From Corylus avellana (Eukaryota > Streptophyta > Magnoliopsida > Fagales > Betulaceae), in NCBI RefSeq assembly GCF_901000735.1, contig NC_081544.1, positions 21,815,900-21,879,899 of the forward strand: a DNA stretch of 64,000 nt, written 5' to 3'. Below the pieces are notes generated by a model that saw nothing but the letters and a program-made list of their open reading frames with translations, was not told the origin of the DNA and made no database searches. Each line of letters begins with the position of its first letter. Within the stretch, counting starts at the first letter, position 1. Shown here in pieces: positions 1-13,082 of this stretch. Both the position numbers and the translations under genes were made by a program.

Positions 1-272
1 TCTATTTGTATGTTTAGTAAGCATGTATGAAATTTGTCCAATTCTATGCCCCATGATAGAGATATTTTTTCATATATACGCATCTGCTTGGGAGCGCATA
101 TGCGAAAATCATTTGCCTTTTGTTTGTAGTGTCACTTTGGTCAACATTTGTTTGTGTAAAAAGCATAATCAATTTTTCATAATGTTCATTGAGATTCACA
201 GTAAATAAAGGCTTGACCGTGTTATCTTGTTGCAACCTACTACACATGACTTCAGCAAAAATGGAAGAAAGC

Positions 273-306
<34 letters not shown>

Positions 307-755
307 AAAAATGCCTACTTCATGTGGTACAGGGGTTTTATGTGCAGAAGAGTGTAATAACTAGATTTGATAATTCGTAACCAATAATGTATTTGGAAGC
401 CCATTATGACTTTTTGGCGCTCATAAATTATAAATGAAGCTCCAATAAGTATGTATTTTACATAGAAATCTTGAGCAAATGAGAGGAGCCTAGGAATGAG
501 TTGGTAAGTAGGTCTCAAGTGCGTGAATTAGTGAAGGGTTGTTATAAATTGATGATTGTGGCAGTACTGCGAAATTGGTTGTGGTGGCTATGAGGGAAGA
601 ATTTTTCGAGGAAAATTATTCTAGCATAGTTTTTAGGGTTTATTCCTAAAGGCGTGGCATATAAAAGGCCATTGCTGATTCAAACTCCACTGAGGCTCCT
701 AGTATCAAATCTTTATGCCATAGTAGCAAATAAGGAGACTTGGGTGAGCATTTAG

Positions 756-932
756 AGTAACATTACACTTCACAACCATTTATCACATCCATGTCACACC
801 GGCTGACATGATATTTTGAAGTGGCTTACATTTTTGTTTTTTAAAGTGGTTGACATTATAATTCACTTAAAACATGCCATGTCAGCCAGTGTGACATGGG
901 TTTGATAAATAAGTGTGAAAAGTAGCATTATT
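756..932. repeat. Inverted-repeat MITE-like element
   Basis: The two ends are imperfect inverted repeats of about 60 bp. The left arm contains ATGTCACACCGGCTGACATG and the right arm the complement of a near-identical stretch. There is no coding capacity. I could not define a clear target-site duplication, so the superfamily is left open. Confidence 0.6.
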
Positions 933-1579
933 TGAGTTGTTATGACTGAAGGATTGGAGAAATACATTTTGGCTGTCATGTTTAGGACAATGGAATCCTG
1001 ACCTTATTTGGTTTGACTGCTCAAACAGTCGGACATTCTTCAATTCATCCCAAGTGAACCTTCCTGTTTTCTTTTCTTTGTGTTTTTTTTTTGGAGAGAA
1101 ATTGCAAGCCTGGCCTGGTTTAGATATTAATCTAGGAAGGCTGATTTAAAGAGTACTGTAGCGGATTTGAGCCTTTGACTTACGAAGCACAATATATACT
1201 AGCAAATTATTATGATACAGCTGTATTTTTGTGAATTTCTGTACAGAACTCTAAACTTTTCAATGCAGATACAATATCATATTATATAGTGTTATGATTA
1301 TTACTTAAAATTTGAAGTTTATGGTCAATGATTGGTCCAGTGCTCTACAACTTTGGTTCTTATTGAAGTATTATGGAAATTTGTATGGTTTGAAGTTTGA
1401 CATTACAGCCTATGGGGGAGGCCTGAGGAAATGGGTTCGGATACAGCTGGATTTTTTATGCTTAATATCAATTTTCAGTTCGTTTCCTAGTTCTTGGTGG
1501 TCTTTGGTCTAATAGCTTCTCCTCCTGCCATAAAGAAAAGGAGGGATTACAGGTTCAATCTCATATGCTAAGTTGCAAA

Positions 1580-1905
1580 TAGGGCTGTGCAAAATAACCG
1601 CCTACCGCTTGCCGGCCGAGTACATACCAACACCGCTTAACCGATGGCCGGTAGGCGGTATACTTTTTTTATTTCTGACAAACTCAGTTTGATAGGCGAA
1701 ATAACATTTTCTAACCGAACCGACTTTACCGACCAACTTTTCCATTTCTTTGCTTACCGACATTACCGACTGTCACCATAACGATGTCGGTAACGGAAAA
1801 TAAAGTTGGCTGAATAAATCGGTGAAAATTCTGACTTTACCGACCATGGCGATGCGAAATGCGAAAATCCCATTTTCGTAACCGAATTATCCGACTCCAG
1901 CCCTA
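1580..1905. mobile_element. hAT-type MITE, 326 bp, with 8-bp target-site duplication
   Basis: The ends are TAGGGCTG and CAGCCCTA, and the element is flanked by a perfect 8-bp direct repeat GTTGCAAA at 1572-1579 and 1906-1913. An 8-bp duplication and these termini fit the hAT superfamily. The interior is rich in ACCG/CGGT words and non-coding. It lies in the presumed NUP160 intron. A sequence starting the same way (AGGGCTGTAATCGAGC) lies near 21417 in a DET1 intron. Confidence 0.8.
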
Positions 1906-2281
1906 GTTGCAAATAAACCGGCAATGTTTAATTTTTTTTTTGTTAATAAACCAGGAAACGGATATCAACTTCCAAAAAGAAATAGAAATAAAATTAAAGG
2001 AGTTGGCTATTTCATGTTTTTTATCATAAGATAACTGGTTACGACTGCAAACCTAACTTTTTTTTTTGTTTTTTTGTAAATACAAACCTAACTTTAACTA
2101 CTCTGGTACACATTTCTTAAATTTTACCTGTTACTTTTGCTTGTATTTTGCTTTTTGGCACATATCTACATAGTCTTACAACCTCCATCGTATGGATTTT
2201 GTTCTCATTAAGAATTTTGGTTCCATAAGTTAAATGTTTTTTTTTTTTATATGTAGAAATTTATTTTAATGTTGCATGCAG

Positions 2282-5200
2282 ATCCATATGTTGCATGATG
2301 ATATATCTAGAATACAACTTGAGTTGGTCCCAATGATTGAGGAAATCGTTTCTGAGTGGCTTGTTGTTCATTTCTTTGCCAACACACCATCTCAACCAGC
2401 TGCAATAGAAGATTTCAGTTCTCAACTTTCATCATTACAAATTGGTAAGTTTATGCTATAGTTTCTTTAAATTTGCATTGCTATCCAGTTGTCTTGACAC
2501 ATGGAATAACACTTATAATTTAAGATAAAATATCTTTTGTTGCTTTCACAAAAATGGTAATTCTATACTTAAATACTTAAGATTTAGTTGTAATAGCTGC
2601 ATGACATATATTTTTAAATGGGGAAATACATTAACCCTTTCGAAGTTGGACCCCTTTTTCGATTTGGCCTCCAATGTTTATAAAGTGGCAATCAACTTCT
2701 TTGAAATTTCAACCGTTGGCTAGTTTGCCCATCCATTAGCTTTTTTTGTCTCCTAACAGAAAATGACCTATGTGCACCGCACGTGAGTTTTTAGTAGATG
2801 AAGTCTCCAAAATGCTCAAAGTGTTAAAACAAATACACAAAAAAAGTGTTAAATACTAACTTTAAAAAAAAATAAAAAAAATGGGGGTGGTGATTTGGCC
2901 AATATGGCTGAGCCACTTCCAAACCCTTTGGGGGTGGTTTTAGCCACCCACAATTTATTTTTTATTTTTTTTAATTTTGTATTTAACCTTTTTTTTAACA
3001 CATCACTCGGACATTTTTGAGAGTTCAGGAGATAAAAAGTCATGTGAAAGATGGAAAAAGCTAACAGATGGGCAAAACTTGCCAATGGTTGGGGGGGTGG
3101 TGGAGGATGTCGATTGCCACCTTTTAAACATTAGAGGCCATATTGAAAAAAAGGTCCAACTTCGGGCCGGGTTTAAATGTTTTTTTCCCTTTTTTAAATT
3201 GAAATCTCGAGTAAAACACGTTACTTAGTGATCTGAGCCATGGCAGAGGTGCTTTAGCCTTCTTTGCATTATTGATACATGTTGACAAATGGGTACCTGA
3301 TGCATACTTTCCTATTTTTACATAGAAATAGGCGCCTTTGGGTTCAGTGAATTGGATCCTATGTGGATCATGTTGCTTAATGTACTACATACATTGTAAT
3401 CATCGGGTTTTTTCCATGGTGCAGATAGCAACATGAGTAAAAGATCATGGAATGAGAAGCTTGGCAAATGTCACTTCACATTGGCTTTTATACTCTTACA
3501 TAATATTCAAAGTTCCTCTGGAGACCATAGCAACCTTTCTTCAAAATGTCTCCCTAGTTCGCATGATGTTATTAATTCAATGCATGACTTTACCAGTTGG
3601 ATTATTTGGGGCAAGTCTGGAGAATCTTCTGCTTTCTTGAGCCATTCAACTGAGCTTGCACTGATCCTGCTTAGGCATGGCCAGTATGATGCCATTGAGG
3701 TAATTTCTCTGCCTTTTCTACGATGAGAACCTTTGTATTTTATTTTTGGAAAATTCAGCTAAAACCTTTTCTTCTTCTTTTCCCCCTATTTTTTTACAAA
3801 GTACCTACTCACAACGGTGGAGGCACATTTACGAAAGGAGAAGACATCGCAAAGTATTCAAGATACCGATGGTCGATGGTGCATACTTCATCATCTTCTA
3901 GGATGTTGCCTCCTTGCTCAGGCACGAAGTACTTCACATGGAATGCTGAAAGAGAAGAAAGTCAATGAAGCTGTTCGCTGTTTCTTCAGGTATTCAATAT
4001 TCTCTAAAACTCTGGAGAGATCGAGGACATTGGAATCAGACTTGTCCAGGATTCAAAAGTTTGAAAATTCCACTTTATTTTACTCTTTTTATTTTATTTT
4101 ATTTTATTTTTAATTATGTTTCAATTGGGTAATAAATTTGTATCATAGGCAAGTTTAACTCATTCACAGAGGAAAAGGAGTGAACATTTTAGAAATGTAA
4201 GTCTAACATAGGGAAATTAGAAACTCATGCTAAGCTTATTAGACATAAGAAAAGCATTCAATAACGCTGGACCCTGAGCTTGTGGGTTCAACACCCGTTA
4301 GTGCAGGTAATAATGTGCTGTTTTTAGTTTCAAGTGATCATAGGCTGATTCAAGAGTTTGATGTAATACATGTGGATCCAATCCAAAGTTATGTTTGGGG
4401 GACTGCAGTTTAAGGAGTCTTAAGCTCTATGAATGAAAATATGTAAGGAAGCAGGAGCAAAATCTATCCCCATCACAAAAAATTGTGGGGGATTTTACTG
4501 GAACCATTTCTTGCTATGTGTGCTTCTCTAGTTCCTTGTGATTTGGTTCAGAGCAGAATAGTCCTAATGTAACTAATGCAGCTGCTTGGTTTGTATGGAT
4601 CAAACTTATTTTGCCTCTCCCTCTAAAGTTTGTATTTACCCATCTGACTGACATTCAATTAGCAACTGCTTTTGAAGTTGTAGTTCTTTGATGCTCAATA
4701 TAAATCAAAAACTGTTTCACTTCAAAATTAAAAGAGCCCCAAAAAACTAGCATTTGATGGTATAATGGAATAATATGTATTTGTAACCTTATCCAGTAAC
4801 ATTTAAGACTAGCCTTACATTAAGCTATTTCATTCCTTGTACCAAGATGACCAAATCCTTATCTGAGCTAGAATTTTAAATTGTAAAATTATGAGGAGGT
4901 GATGGTACATCAATTTTAAACAATTAACTAAATTTCCAGATAACTACTATGTTTCTTTAGTCTCATTAGACTTGGACGATGATCTTTAATTTAAATATTG
5001 CATTAATATTATGGTTTTAAACGCTCATTTGCTTATTCCTCTGACGGTTTTCATCATCATTGGGGTTCTGTTCAGAGCTTCATCTGGAAAAGGAGCTTCC
5101 CAGGCTTTGCAGAGTTTGTCTCATGAAGTCGGATTTCCACATCTTGGTTCCCGTAAGTTTACTTGGAAATAATTGCAATTATTTAGGTTTGTCTTAATAT

Positions 5201-8157
5201 TATAACATACAGATGATCTCTTTTTTAATGTTTTCTGTTTTCTTTTTTAAATATATTCCTTGGTTCTTTTCTTCTTTTCCTGTCCCAGTTGGTTGTGTAT
5301 CAGATGCCGCATGGAAGGTACATTACTATCAGTGGGCAATGCAGATATTTGAGCAATATAATATTAGTGAAGGTGCTTGCCAGTTTGCACTTGCTGCACT
5401 TGAGCAAGTTGATGAAGCTCTAAGTCCTAAAGGTCACTACTATGGTAGAGATCCATTCAGTGAATCTACTGCCACTATCAAAGGACGACTTTGGGCAAAT
5501 GTATTCAAGTTTACTTTAGATCTTAATCGCTTTTATGATGCATATTGTGCGATAATTACAAATCCAGATGAGGAGAGCAAATACATCTGCTTAAGGCGTT
5601 TCATAATCGTCCTTTACGAATGCGGTGCCATGAAGGTTGTCTATGAAGTCATAAATTTTCTCTTTTCTGTTTTTCCTTCTTTTTTATTTTTATTTTATTT
5701 TTGCTTTATGTTTTTAGTAGTTGGGAGAGAGACAAAGAGATCTTCTATATGATTTTCAGATACCATTTAGGAAAGATGAACAGCATTATAATTTGGATTG
5801 GTTTGACTCAAAAAGAGTGCTAAAAAAATTGTCCATCCCTATATCTTTCTTTAAGCCATAAAGTTAGGTACAATATTTTTTGCAACATGCCAAATACCAC
5901 AAGTCCCATCCCTGACATGGAAACGCCTCGAGTAATGCTAGAAGTTACTCTTGTGTCTCTCTTGTGTTATTCAAAGAATGATGTGACTTCTAAATCACCA
6001 TTGGCATTGTGATTGATCATTATTAAATTTTGATCAAATGATGATTTTAAAAGCACCTCATTCTTAGAGAACACAAGAGGGATACAAGAGTGACTTACAT
6101 AATTACTCAAACACCTCAACTAAGAACCACTATTACTACAGAACACCCATTGTACTTCATTCTGATGCGAATGCGATATGAAAATGTTGGGATGTGACAA
6201 GATATGTGTCATACATATCTATAAACAAAAAAAGAATAATTAATTTGTTACTGATTTCGTCACAGATATAGCAGGACATGGCTTGTATACAACATAGATA
6301 TGGTATAAATTTGCTCAGATATGGCATAGGTACGGCGGGGACGTGTTTGGAGCAAAAAAAAAAAAAAATCCTGGGAAAAAATGAGAGTTCGAATGTACAT
6401 CAGAGAGGAGACATTATCCACCCCCCCTTGTACTTGTTATCTCTCCAAAAAAATCTTATTACTTGGAAGAAAGGTAAGGTTTAAAAGTGAAACATGGGGT
6501 CTAGGGTTTAAGAAAGTTAGAGACCTTCAAAATTTCAAATCTCTATAGATGTCAAACATGGATCATGAGTTGTCTTCTTTCACTATTTATTGCTTGAAAC
6601 TTGGTATTATTATTCACCTGCTTTATGTCTTTTGGTGTTTATTATTCATTTTTAAAAAAAATAAAAAATAGCGTTTATGTTAAAAGATACTTAGTAATTA
6701 ACATATCCCAGCTGTTTCAGACATTAAATTTTTTATAAGTGACATGTCATATCAGTAGAGTGCTTTATCACACCTTGATTTCTGCTTATTTGATCAACTT
6801 TTTTAAAGTTCTGGTTCACAATGCTTTGTTTCCTGCATGCTATGTACATATTCCATCTTGTGACATAGTTTTAGAGTTGCATGTCATAGTATGCGCTGTA
6901 GTATAGGAAAATTATCTGTTGTGTTGAATGCGGATGGATATCTACCTTGTATAAAGGCTAATTTTCCAATCAAGCTATTACTAGAGAGTTTCATTCATTT
7001 TTTATTCATTGCAGATTCTTTGTGGTGGTCAACTTCCCTTCATTGGCTTAAGTGATAAAGTGGAACAAGAGCTTGCCTGGAAGGTGTGTCGTAGTTGCAA
7101 ACTGCCTGTCTGCTATATTCCTGATGTAGTTTCCTGCAGATTAATGTTGATAACATTTTTGCTCTGAAATATGCAGGCAGAGCGTTCTGATATTTTGGCA
7201 AAGCCAAACTTGTATAAGTTGCTATATGCATTTGAAATGCACCGACATAACTGGCGAAGGGCAGCCGGTTACATATATCTATATTCAGCTCGTTTGAGAA
7301 CTGAAGCAGCTCTGAAAGATTACTTGCACACTTCACTGGTGCTGCAGGAGAGGCTGAATGGGCTCTCTGCTGCTATCAATGCTCTGTATCTTGTTCATCC
7401 TGTGTATGCTTGGATTGATCCTTTGCTTGAGGGAAATTCTCTTCACAACGAGCATTATCCTCGCAAAAAGGCTAGAACAATGGAGGAACAAAGTAAATAA
7501 CACAACCAAAGAATTTCTTTGTTTTTTTTTAGTTCTCCATTATATATACATTTTTTGTTGTTGTCATAAGTGCCACATGTTTATCTTGCATCCTTCATGG
7601 TTGACTTTTTATCAGATATATGGACTTTTAACATGTGTATTATAATCCTTCATTTGAGTCAATGTTATGTTTCTGTTTTTGCTGCGGCAGCCAGCAATGA
7701 TGTTCAGCCTCAGAGGTCGCAATCGTATGTTGACATTGAGAAACTTGAGAATGAGTTTGTGCTAACTTCAGCAGAATATTTGCTTTCTTTGGCAAGCGTC
7801 AAGTGGACATTTACTGGTAAAAGTTTGTGATTTTTTGTCAAATGGACAATTTGCTGGTAAAACCTTATGATATCTTGTATATATATATTCTTTTTGAAGC
7901 AGTTGACCATCGATAAATATCACAAGTAATCTCATTTTCAAGTTTTTGATATGGAAACCGGATTTCTAATCCTTGTAGTCGTCTATTTGGCCTTAAAACT
8001 CCCAAAAGTTAACTCCTTTCCATAGTTGACTGAAGGTTCATTCGATGTTAGAACTATTGTGTTTAAACTCCATGTTAGATGGTAAGGAGTATTGATCAAT
8101 CATTTTGCAATATCCACCTTACAATCTGATCTAAAGTATTTTTTAACGGTTGCTTTC

Positions 8158-8192
<35 letters not shown>

Positions 8193-11100
8193 TTTCCTTA
8201 TTTTAATCATTTATATTTATATTTCCTCTTTTCTTTCAGAAGTTCACAAAGCCCCATCAGATTTGGTTGATCTTCTGGTCCAGAAAAATTTATATGATAT
8301 GGCCTTTACAGTTCTTTTAAAATTCTTCAAGGGTTCAGCATTGAAAAGGTGTAGTTAGTGTGCTTGTGTTGCAGTTTAATATCATTATAATCATGAATTA
8401 TTCCTTTGGCATGCCTGTAAATGTGACTTGGAGCCTTTCTTGCGCAGGGAACTAGAAAGAGTTTTCAGCGCTATGTCATTGAAATGCTGTCAAAATAAAG
8501 TAGATTCTTCGTGTGTTCGGTAAAATTAGTCTTTTCCTCATTACTATAGGCTTTACTTTATTTCTTTTTTTGAATTTCACATATCTTAAATGTGGTAGAT
8601 TTTATATTTAATTTGGTGGTAGCCCGCATGAATTTCAATAGTGAATGTGACATTACTTGATTTATAACTTTCAGGGAAGATGTCAGGACACATGGTCTTT
8701 TGTTGATGTCATCAAAGACTGAAATGGTTGTTCATGGTTCACCTGATGTGGTTCCTGCAGCTCAACAATCTAAGGGGAATAGTCAATGGGAAACTCTTGA
8801 GCTTTATCTTGTTCGTATCTTTTGCTTCCTTTAATTTGTCTTTTCAGCTTCCCCTTGACCTCCAGGGTTGATTCTCTTTTATTTGCAATCTTCTTACTAT
8901 AAATAGTACAAGTTCAAATGTCTTTAAGAAGGTTGCAATAGATCTGCCATGGCAACCTACAAATAGAGCTGCTTGCAGTGTCCCATTTGGTAAACAATTA
9001 AGATCAAGAGACATGTTGATCAGAGTACTGTATGTATGGTCTGTGTGTCGAAGACAGCATGCATCTGCAACTTAGTCAGTTGCATATACGCTTAGTAACT
9101 ATTGATTATTTCCTTTTCAAAATGTTCCAAAGGTATATCATATTTACTTGATGTACTTGCATATTAAATTCATGAAAGGATTGTTTGGAAGTAACCTGAT
9201 TAATTAGTCATCATCCTATGCGGTTGATGGGTAATATTTTCGTATCAGATATTTAAAGCTTCTTCTGTTCTTTTTGCTTAGATATACTTTTGTGTCGTGC
9301 TGTTTTTGTTCATGATCCAGCACCTTGGGTCAGCTTGCCAACCTTGTTAGAAAATAAAATTCATTAAAGTGATATATTACATAATCGGATGAAAATCACT
9401 AATATTTGGTTGGGTTTATGTTGGTTGATTCAAAAATTTTGAACCAACCCCTCCCTTTAAAAAACAAATCATGCACATCGGCTAAGCAGCAAAGGTGGTG
9501 TTTGCTGTTGGTCCATGCGATGTGAACCTGAAAATATTGATTTAAGCAAGTTGGTGGATACATGTTAATTCCTTCCACTATTTAAGAGATCATGAATCTT
9601 GATTTTGATCAGGCAATGACAAGTCTTGCATTTCTATGTGGGTGTGACCTGGTCCCACCCTAGACCGCCCTCCCTATTCCCTTTTCTGTGCATAAATTAT
9701 TTCTCCATCTTATTTTTACCTTGTGAAATATTTATAAATTGCAGGAAAAATACAGGGGTTTTCATGCCAAATTACCAGTAATTGTTGCTGAAACTTTTCT
9801 TTCTGCCGATCCTCACATCGAATTGCCTCTTTGGCTGGTTCAAATGTTTAAGGTACTTTTTCTATCCAAAAATTGAAATATCTAGGTGAAATTTGAAGTA
9901 TAAGATGAACCACCTTGTAGCTTTAAACTTGATGTACCTTTTCCATTAAACAACTTATGTAGGAGCATATTTAGTTTCTCCCTATTAACTTCTGATTCTG
10001 GAAAGGGATAGAACTTTTAAGGGCATGCAGAAAAGCATGGGTAGGTGAGCCTAGTAGTTGAAAGTGCCGAGAGAGAGAAGCAACTTTTTTTTTTTGATAA
10101 GTAAAGTTGTATATATCAAAAGCGCAGAGGGGCACAACCCTAATACACATTGAGTATACAAGAGAACACCTAGTAAGAAAGAGAGAAGAGAACAAGGAAA
10201 TCTAAAAAGCTAATAATTAAAGGTGCTAAATAAGCGGTTGTCGAAGTATAGAGGAAAACCAAAAAAAAAAAAAAACAGGACTTGAGCTCCTCTAAGGTCC
10301 TCTCTAGATTTTCGAAGCCCCTATCATTTCTTTTCCTCCATAGACACCACATAGTGCAAAGGGGCACCATCTTCCAAACGACCACACTCTGAGAGTTACC
10401 CCTAGATCACCAACATGCGAATAAATCCTCCACACTGATAGGCATAACCCAGGAAAGTCCAAAGCGACTAAAGATAGCGTTCCATAAGGAACATGCGACC
10501 TCACAATGGAGAAGGAGATGATTGACAGATTCTCCATTCAACATGACATGTTATAAACTGCAAAAAAGAAAAGGAAGATAGTAAAACAGGAGTACCATCA
10601 ATGATACGCTAATGTCTATCATATGAGAGGCCAAAAAGTCATATTTTATTGAGTCTGGTGATTCTTTCTTTTTTCTTCTAATATTACATATTCAGTGAGA
10701 ACATTTGACCATATGAGTTAAGTCATTCTTAACTCCGAAAGTTTTTTTTATTTTTTATAAGTAATAATGCATTAAAGAGCACAGAGGGGCGTAACCCAAG
10801 TACACAGGAAGTATACAAGAGAGCGACTAAGTAGGGGAGAAGGAAGAAGAGAACATAAAGAGAAAATCAGGAAAATTAATCACTAAAGGAGCAAGCCAGC
10901 CTGCAGTCCATGTGAAAAGTGTGTACAAAATGAAATGAACGAGGTCCTCAAGGTTCCTCGATGAATCCTCAAAGCATCTCGCATTCCTTTCCTTCCAGAG
11001 GCACCATAAGAGACAAAGGGGAACCATCTTCCATACCACAGCACTACGGGATCTTCCGCCCGACCACCAACTAGCAAACATCTCCTTGATGCTTCTAGGC

Positions 11101-13036
11101 ATAACCCAACTCATGTTAAAACGAGAGAAGATAATGTCACACAACTTGCATGCAACCCCACAATGAAGAAAGAGATGATCCACGGACTCCCCATCCGATT
11201 CACACATACAACATCGATTAATCACAACTATACCTCTTTTCCGAACATTGTCCAAAGTGAGAGATTTCCCAAGGGCGGCCGACCACGCAAAAAACGCTAC
11301 TCTCGAATGAGTCTTGGTGCGCCAAATACTTTTCCAAGGAAAGTGGTTGGACTCTTTAAAGGCAAGCATCCTATAAAAAGATCTTACCTCAAACTTCCCT
11401 TTTCTCGAAGGGATCCACCACATCCGACCCTCCCCTTCCCCACGAATCGTAACCAAATACAAGAGAGAGAAGAAGGAGGCTAAAGCCATCTCCTCCCAAT
11501 CATGAATACTCCGAGTAAAAGTAACATTTCAGTGGACCATCCCATTTACTCCGAAAGTTTTTAATCTCAGCTATTTAGTCAACCTATAGTTGAGGGAATT
11601 TCTAGGTGTACCTCTTGTTGAAAACCTTCCTCAAGTTGCAGAAATGATATTTCTCCATCAAAATATGCTTTTCCCACTGGTTTGTTGAAAGTGCCTGTTA
11701 CTTTTCATTTCAAGTATCTTTTTTCTTAATTCTGCGCTTTATTTTCTTTTTCTTTTTCTAGAAGTCTAGAGACTTGCAAACAGTTCTGCTTTACATCAGC
11801 ATCACTTAAGACTTGATTAGGGGATTCTTCTTCCTCAGCATCATTCTCACATCGCATAAACTTGTCAATGATATATATATATAGTACAAAATGGTCATGG
11901 ACATGTTGACAACTTCTAGAAATTGGTAATAAATTGCATTCTTGGGAGAGTATTCTGAACCTCTATCATACCTGGATCTAACCGACCTATTTGCGCACAC
12001 TATACCACATAATTTATTCCTTTCTTCTTAGTGTTATTTTCTCATACTTTTTTAATGAGACAGATGAGTTTCCATTTTTAGATTGGATATGAAGTTATGC
12101 TCCACCTTATGTATGTTCACATGATTTGTGACAGGATGGTCGAAGGGAAAGGATGTGGGGAATGACTGGTAAAGAATCAAATCCTGCGTCCTTGTTTCAG
12201 CTCTATGTTGATTACGGTCGATATACAGAAGCTACAAATCTGTTGCTTGATTACATAGAATCATTTGCATCAGCGGTAAAATCCAGTCTCTTTTCATTGC
12301 TTGTTTAACTCTTGCAGCTAAACTAGTTTTGTATGCATTCATGCTAGTTTATGTGTTTTGTTTGGAATAATGTCTCTCTAAATATTTTATAGAATTTATG
12401 CCATTGCATTTTGTTATAAACTCAATTAATATTCTTATTCGAACCCCTAAATAAAAGAAAGAATTAATAAAACAAAGTAGCCTATGTTAAGTCCTAGCAA
12501 TAAAAAAAAAAAAATTAAATAAAAAAAATTTAATTTTTTTTTTAAAAAAATGAAATAAAGAAAAGTAACCCATGTAGAAGTTTGCTACACCTTCAATACA
12601 CCATATTTTAGTAGTTGTTACAATTTTTTTATCAAATAAAGTTGTATAATGCTTTATAAGCTCCCATCAGCATAGGTTATGTTTGTTAAAGTTTTTGTTT
12701 TCTATGATCAAATACATTAACAATCAACTCAAAATACAAACAATTTGGTTTTGTCTTCTTTCCTTGTTTTAGGAATATTTTGATAAAACAGGTGCTTAAC
12801 TTTTGCAGGGTAAGAGCTAACTTATTTTAATTTTTTTTTTTTATTTTTAAATAAAAAAATAAAAAATTATTAGGGTGCCTGTGTGGCCACCCTGTGTGTC
12901 AAAGTTATTGCAAATAATGGTAATTACTGACGAAAACTTTCCAATTTGCGAATTCATAAGTTTCATTCTTTAGCTCAATTATTTCTGAATTTAAGATTAA
13001 CACATTCATTCTTGCAAGTTCAGATAAACAAAATTC

Positions 13037-13082
<46 letters not shown>

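Larger units (their letters stand above)
1..2281. other. NUP160 intron or upstream part, no exon recognised
   Basis: The NUP160 frame enters the window at the acceptor ending at 2281, so this stretch is probably intron of the same gene whose 5' half lies outside. I found no segment resembling the N-terminal half of NUP160. It is AT-rich, with a poly-T run near 274-299, an inverted-repeat element near 756-932 and a hAT-type MITE at 1580-1905. An exon without obvious similarity could be missed. Confidence 0.5.

Noticed and set aside
4261..4320. Box-B-like GGGTTCAACACC as a SINE
   Set aside because: No box A, A-tail or target-site duplication could be found around it.
5213..5752. 179-codon open frame as an independent gene
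   Set aside because: Its middle is the NUP160 exon 5289-5635; both ends are intron sequence that happens to stay open.
7040..7336. Antisense 98-codon frame over NUP160 exons
   Set aside because: It is the complement of two real exons and an intron, with no recognisable protein.
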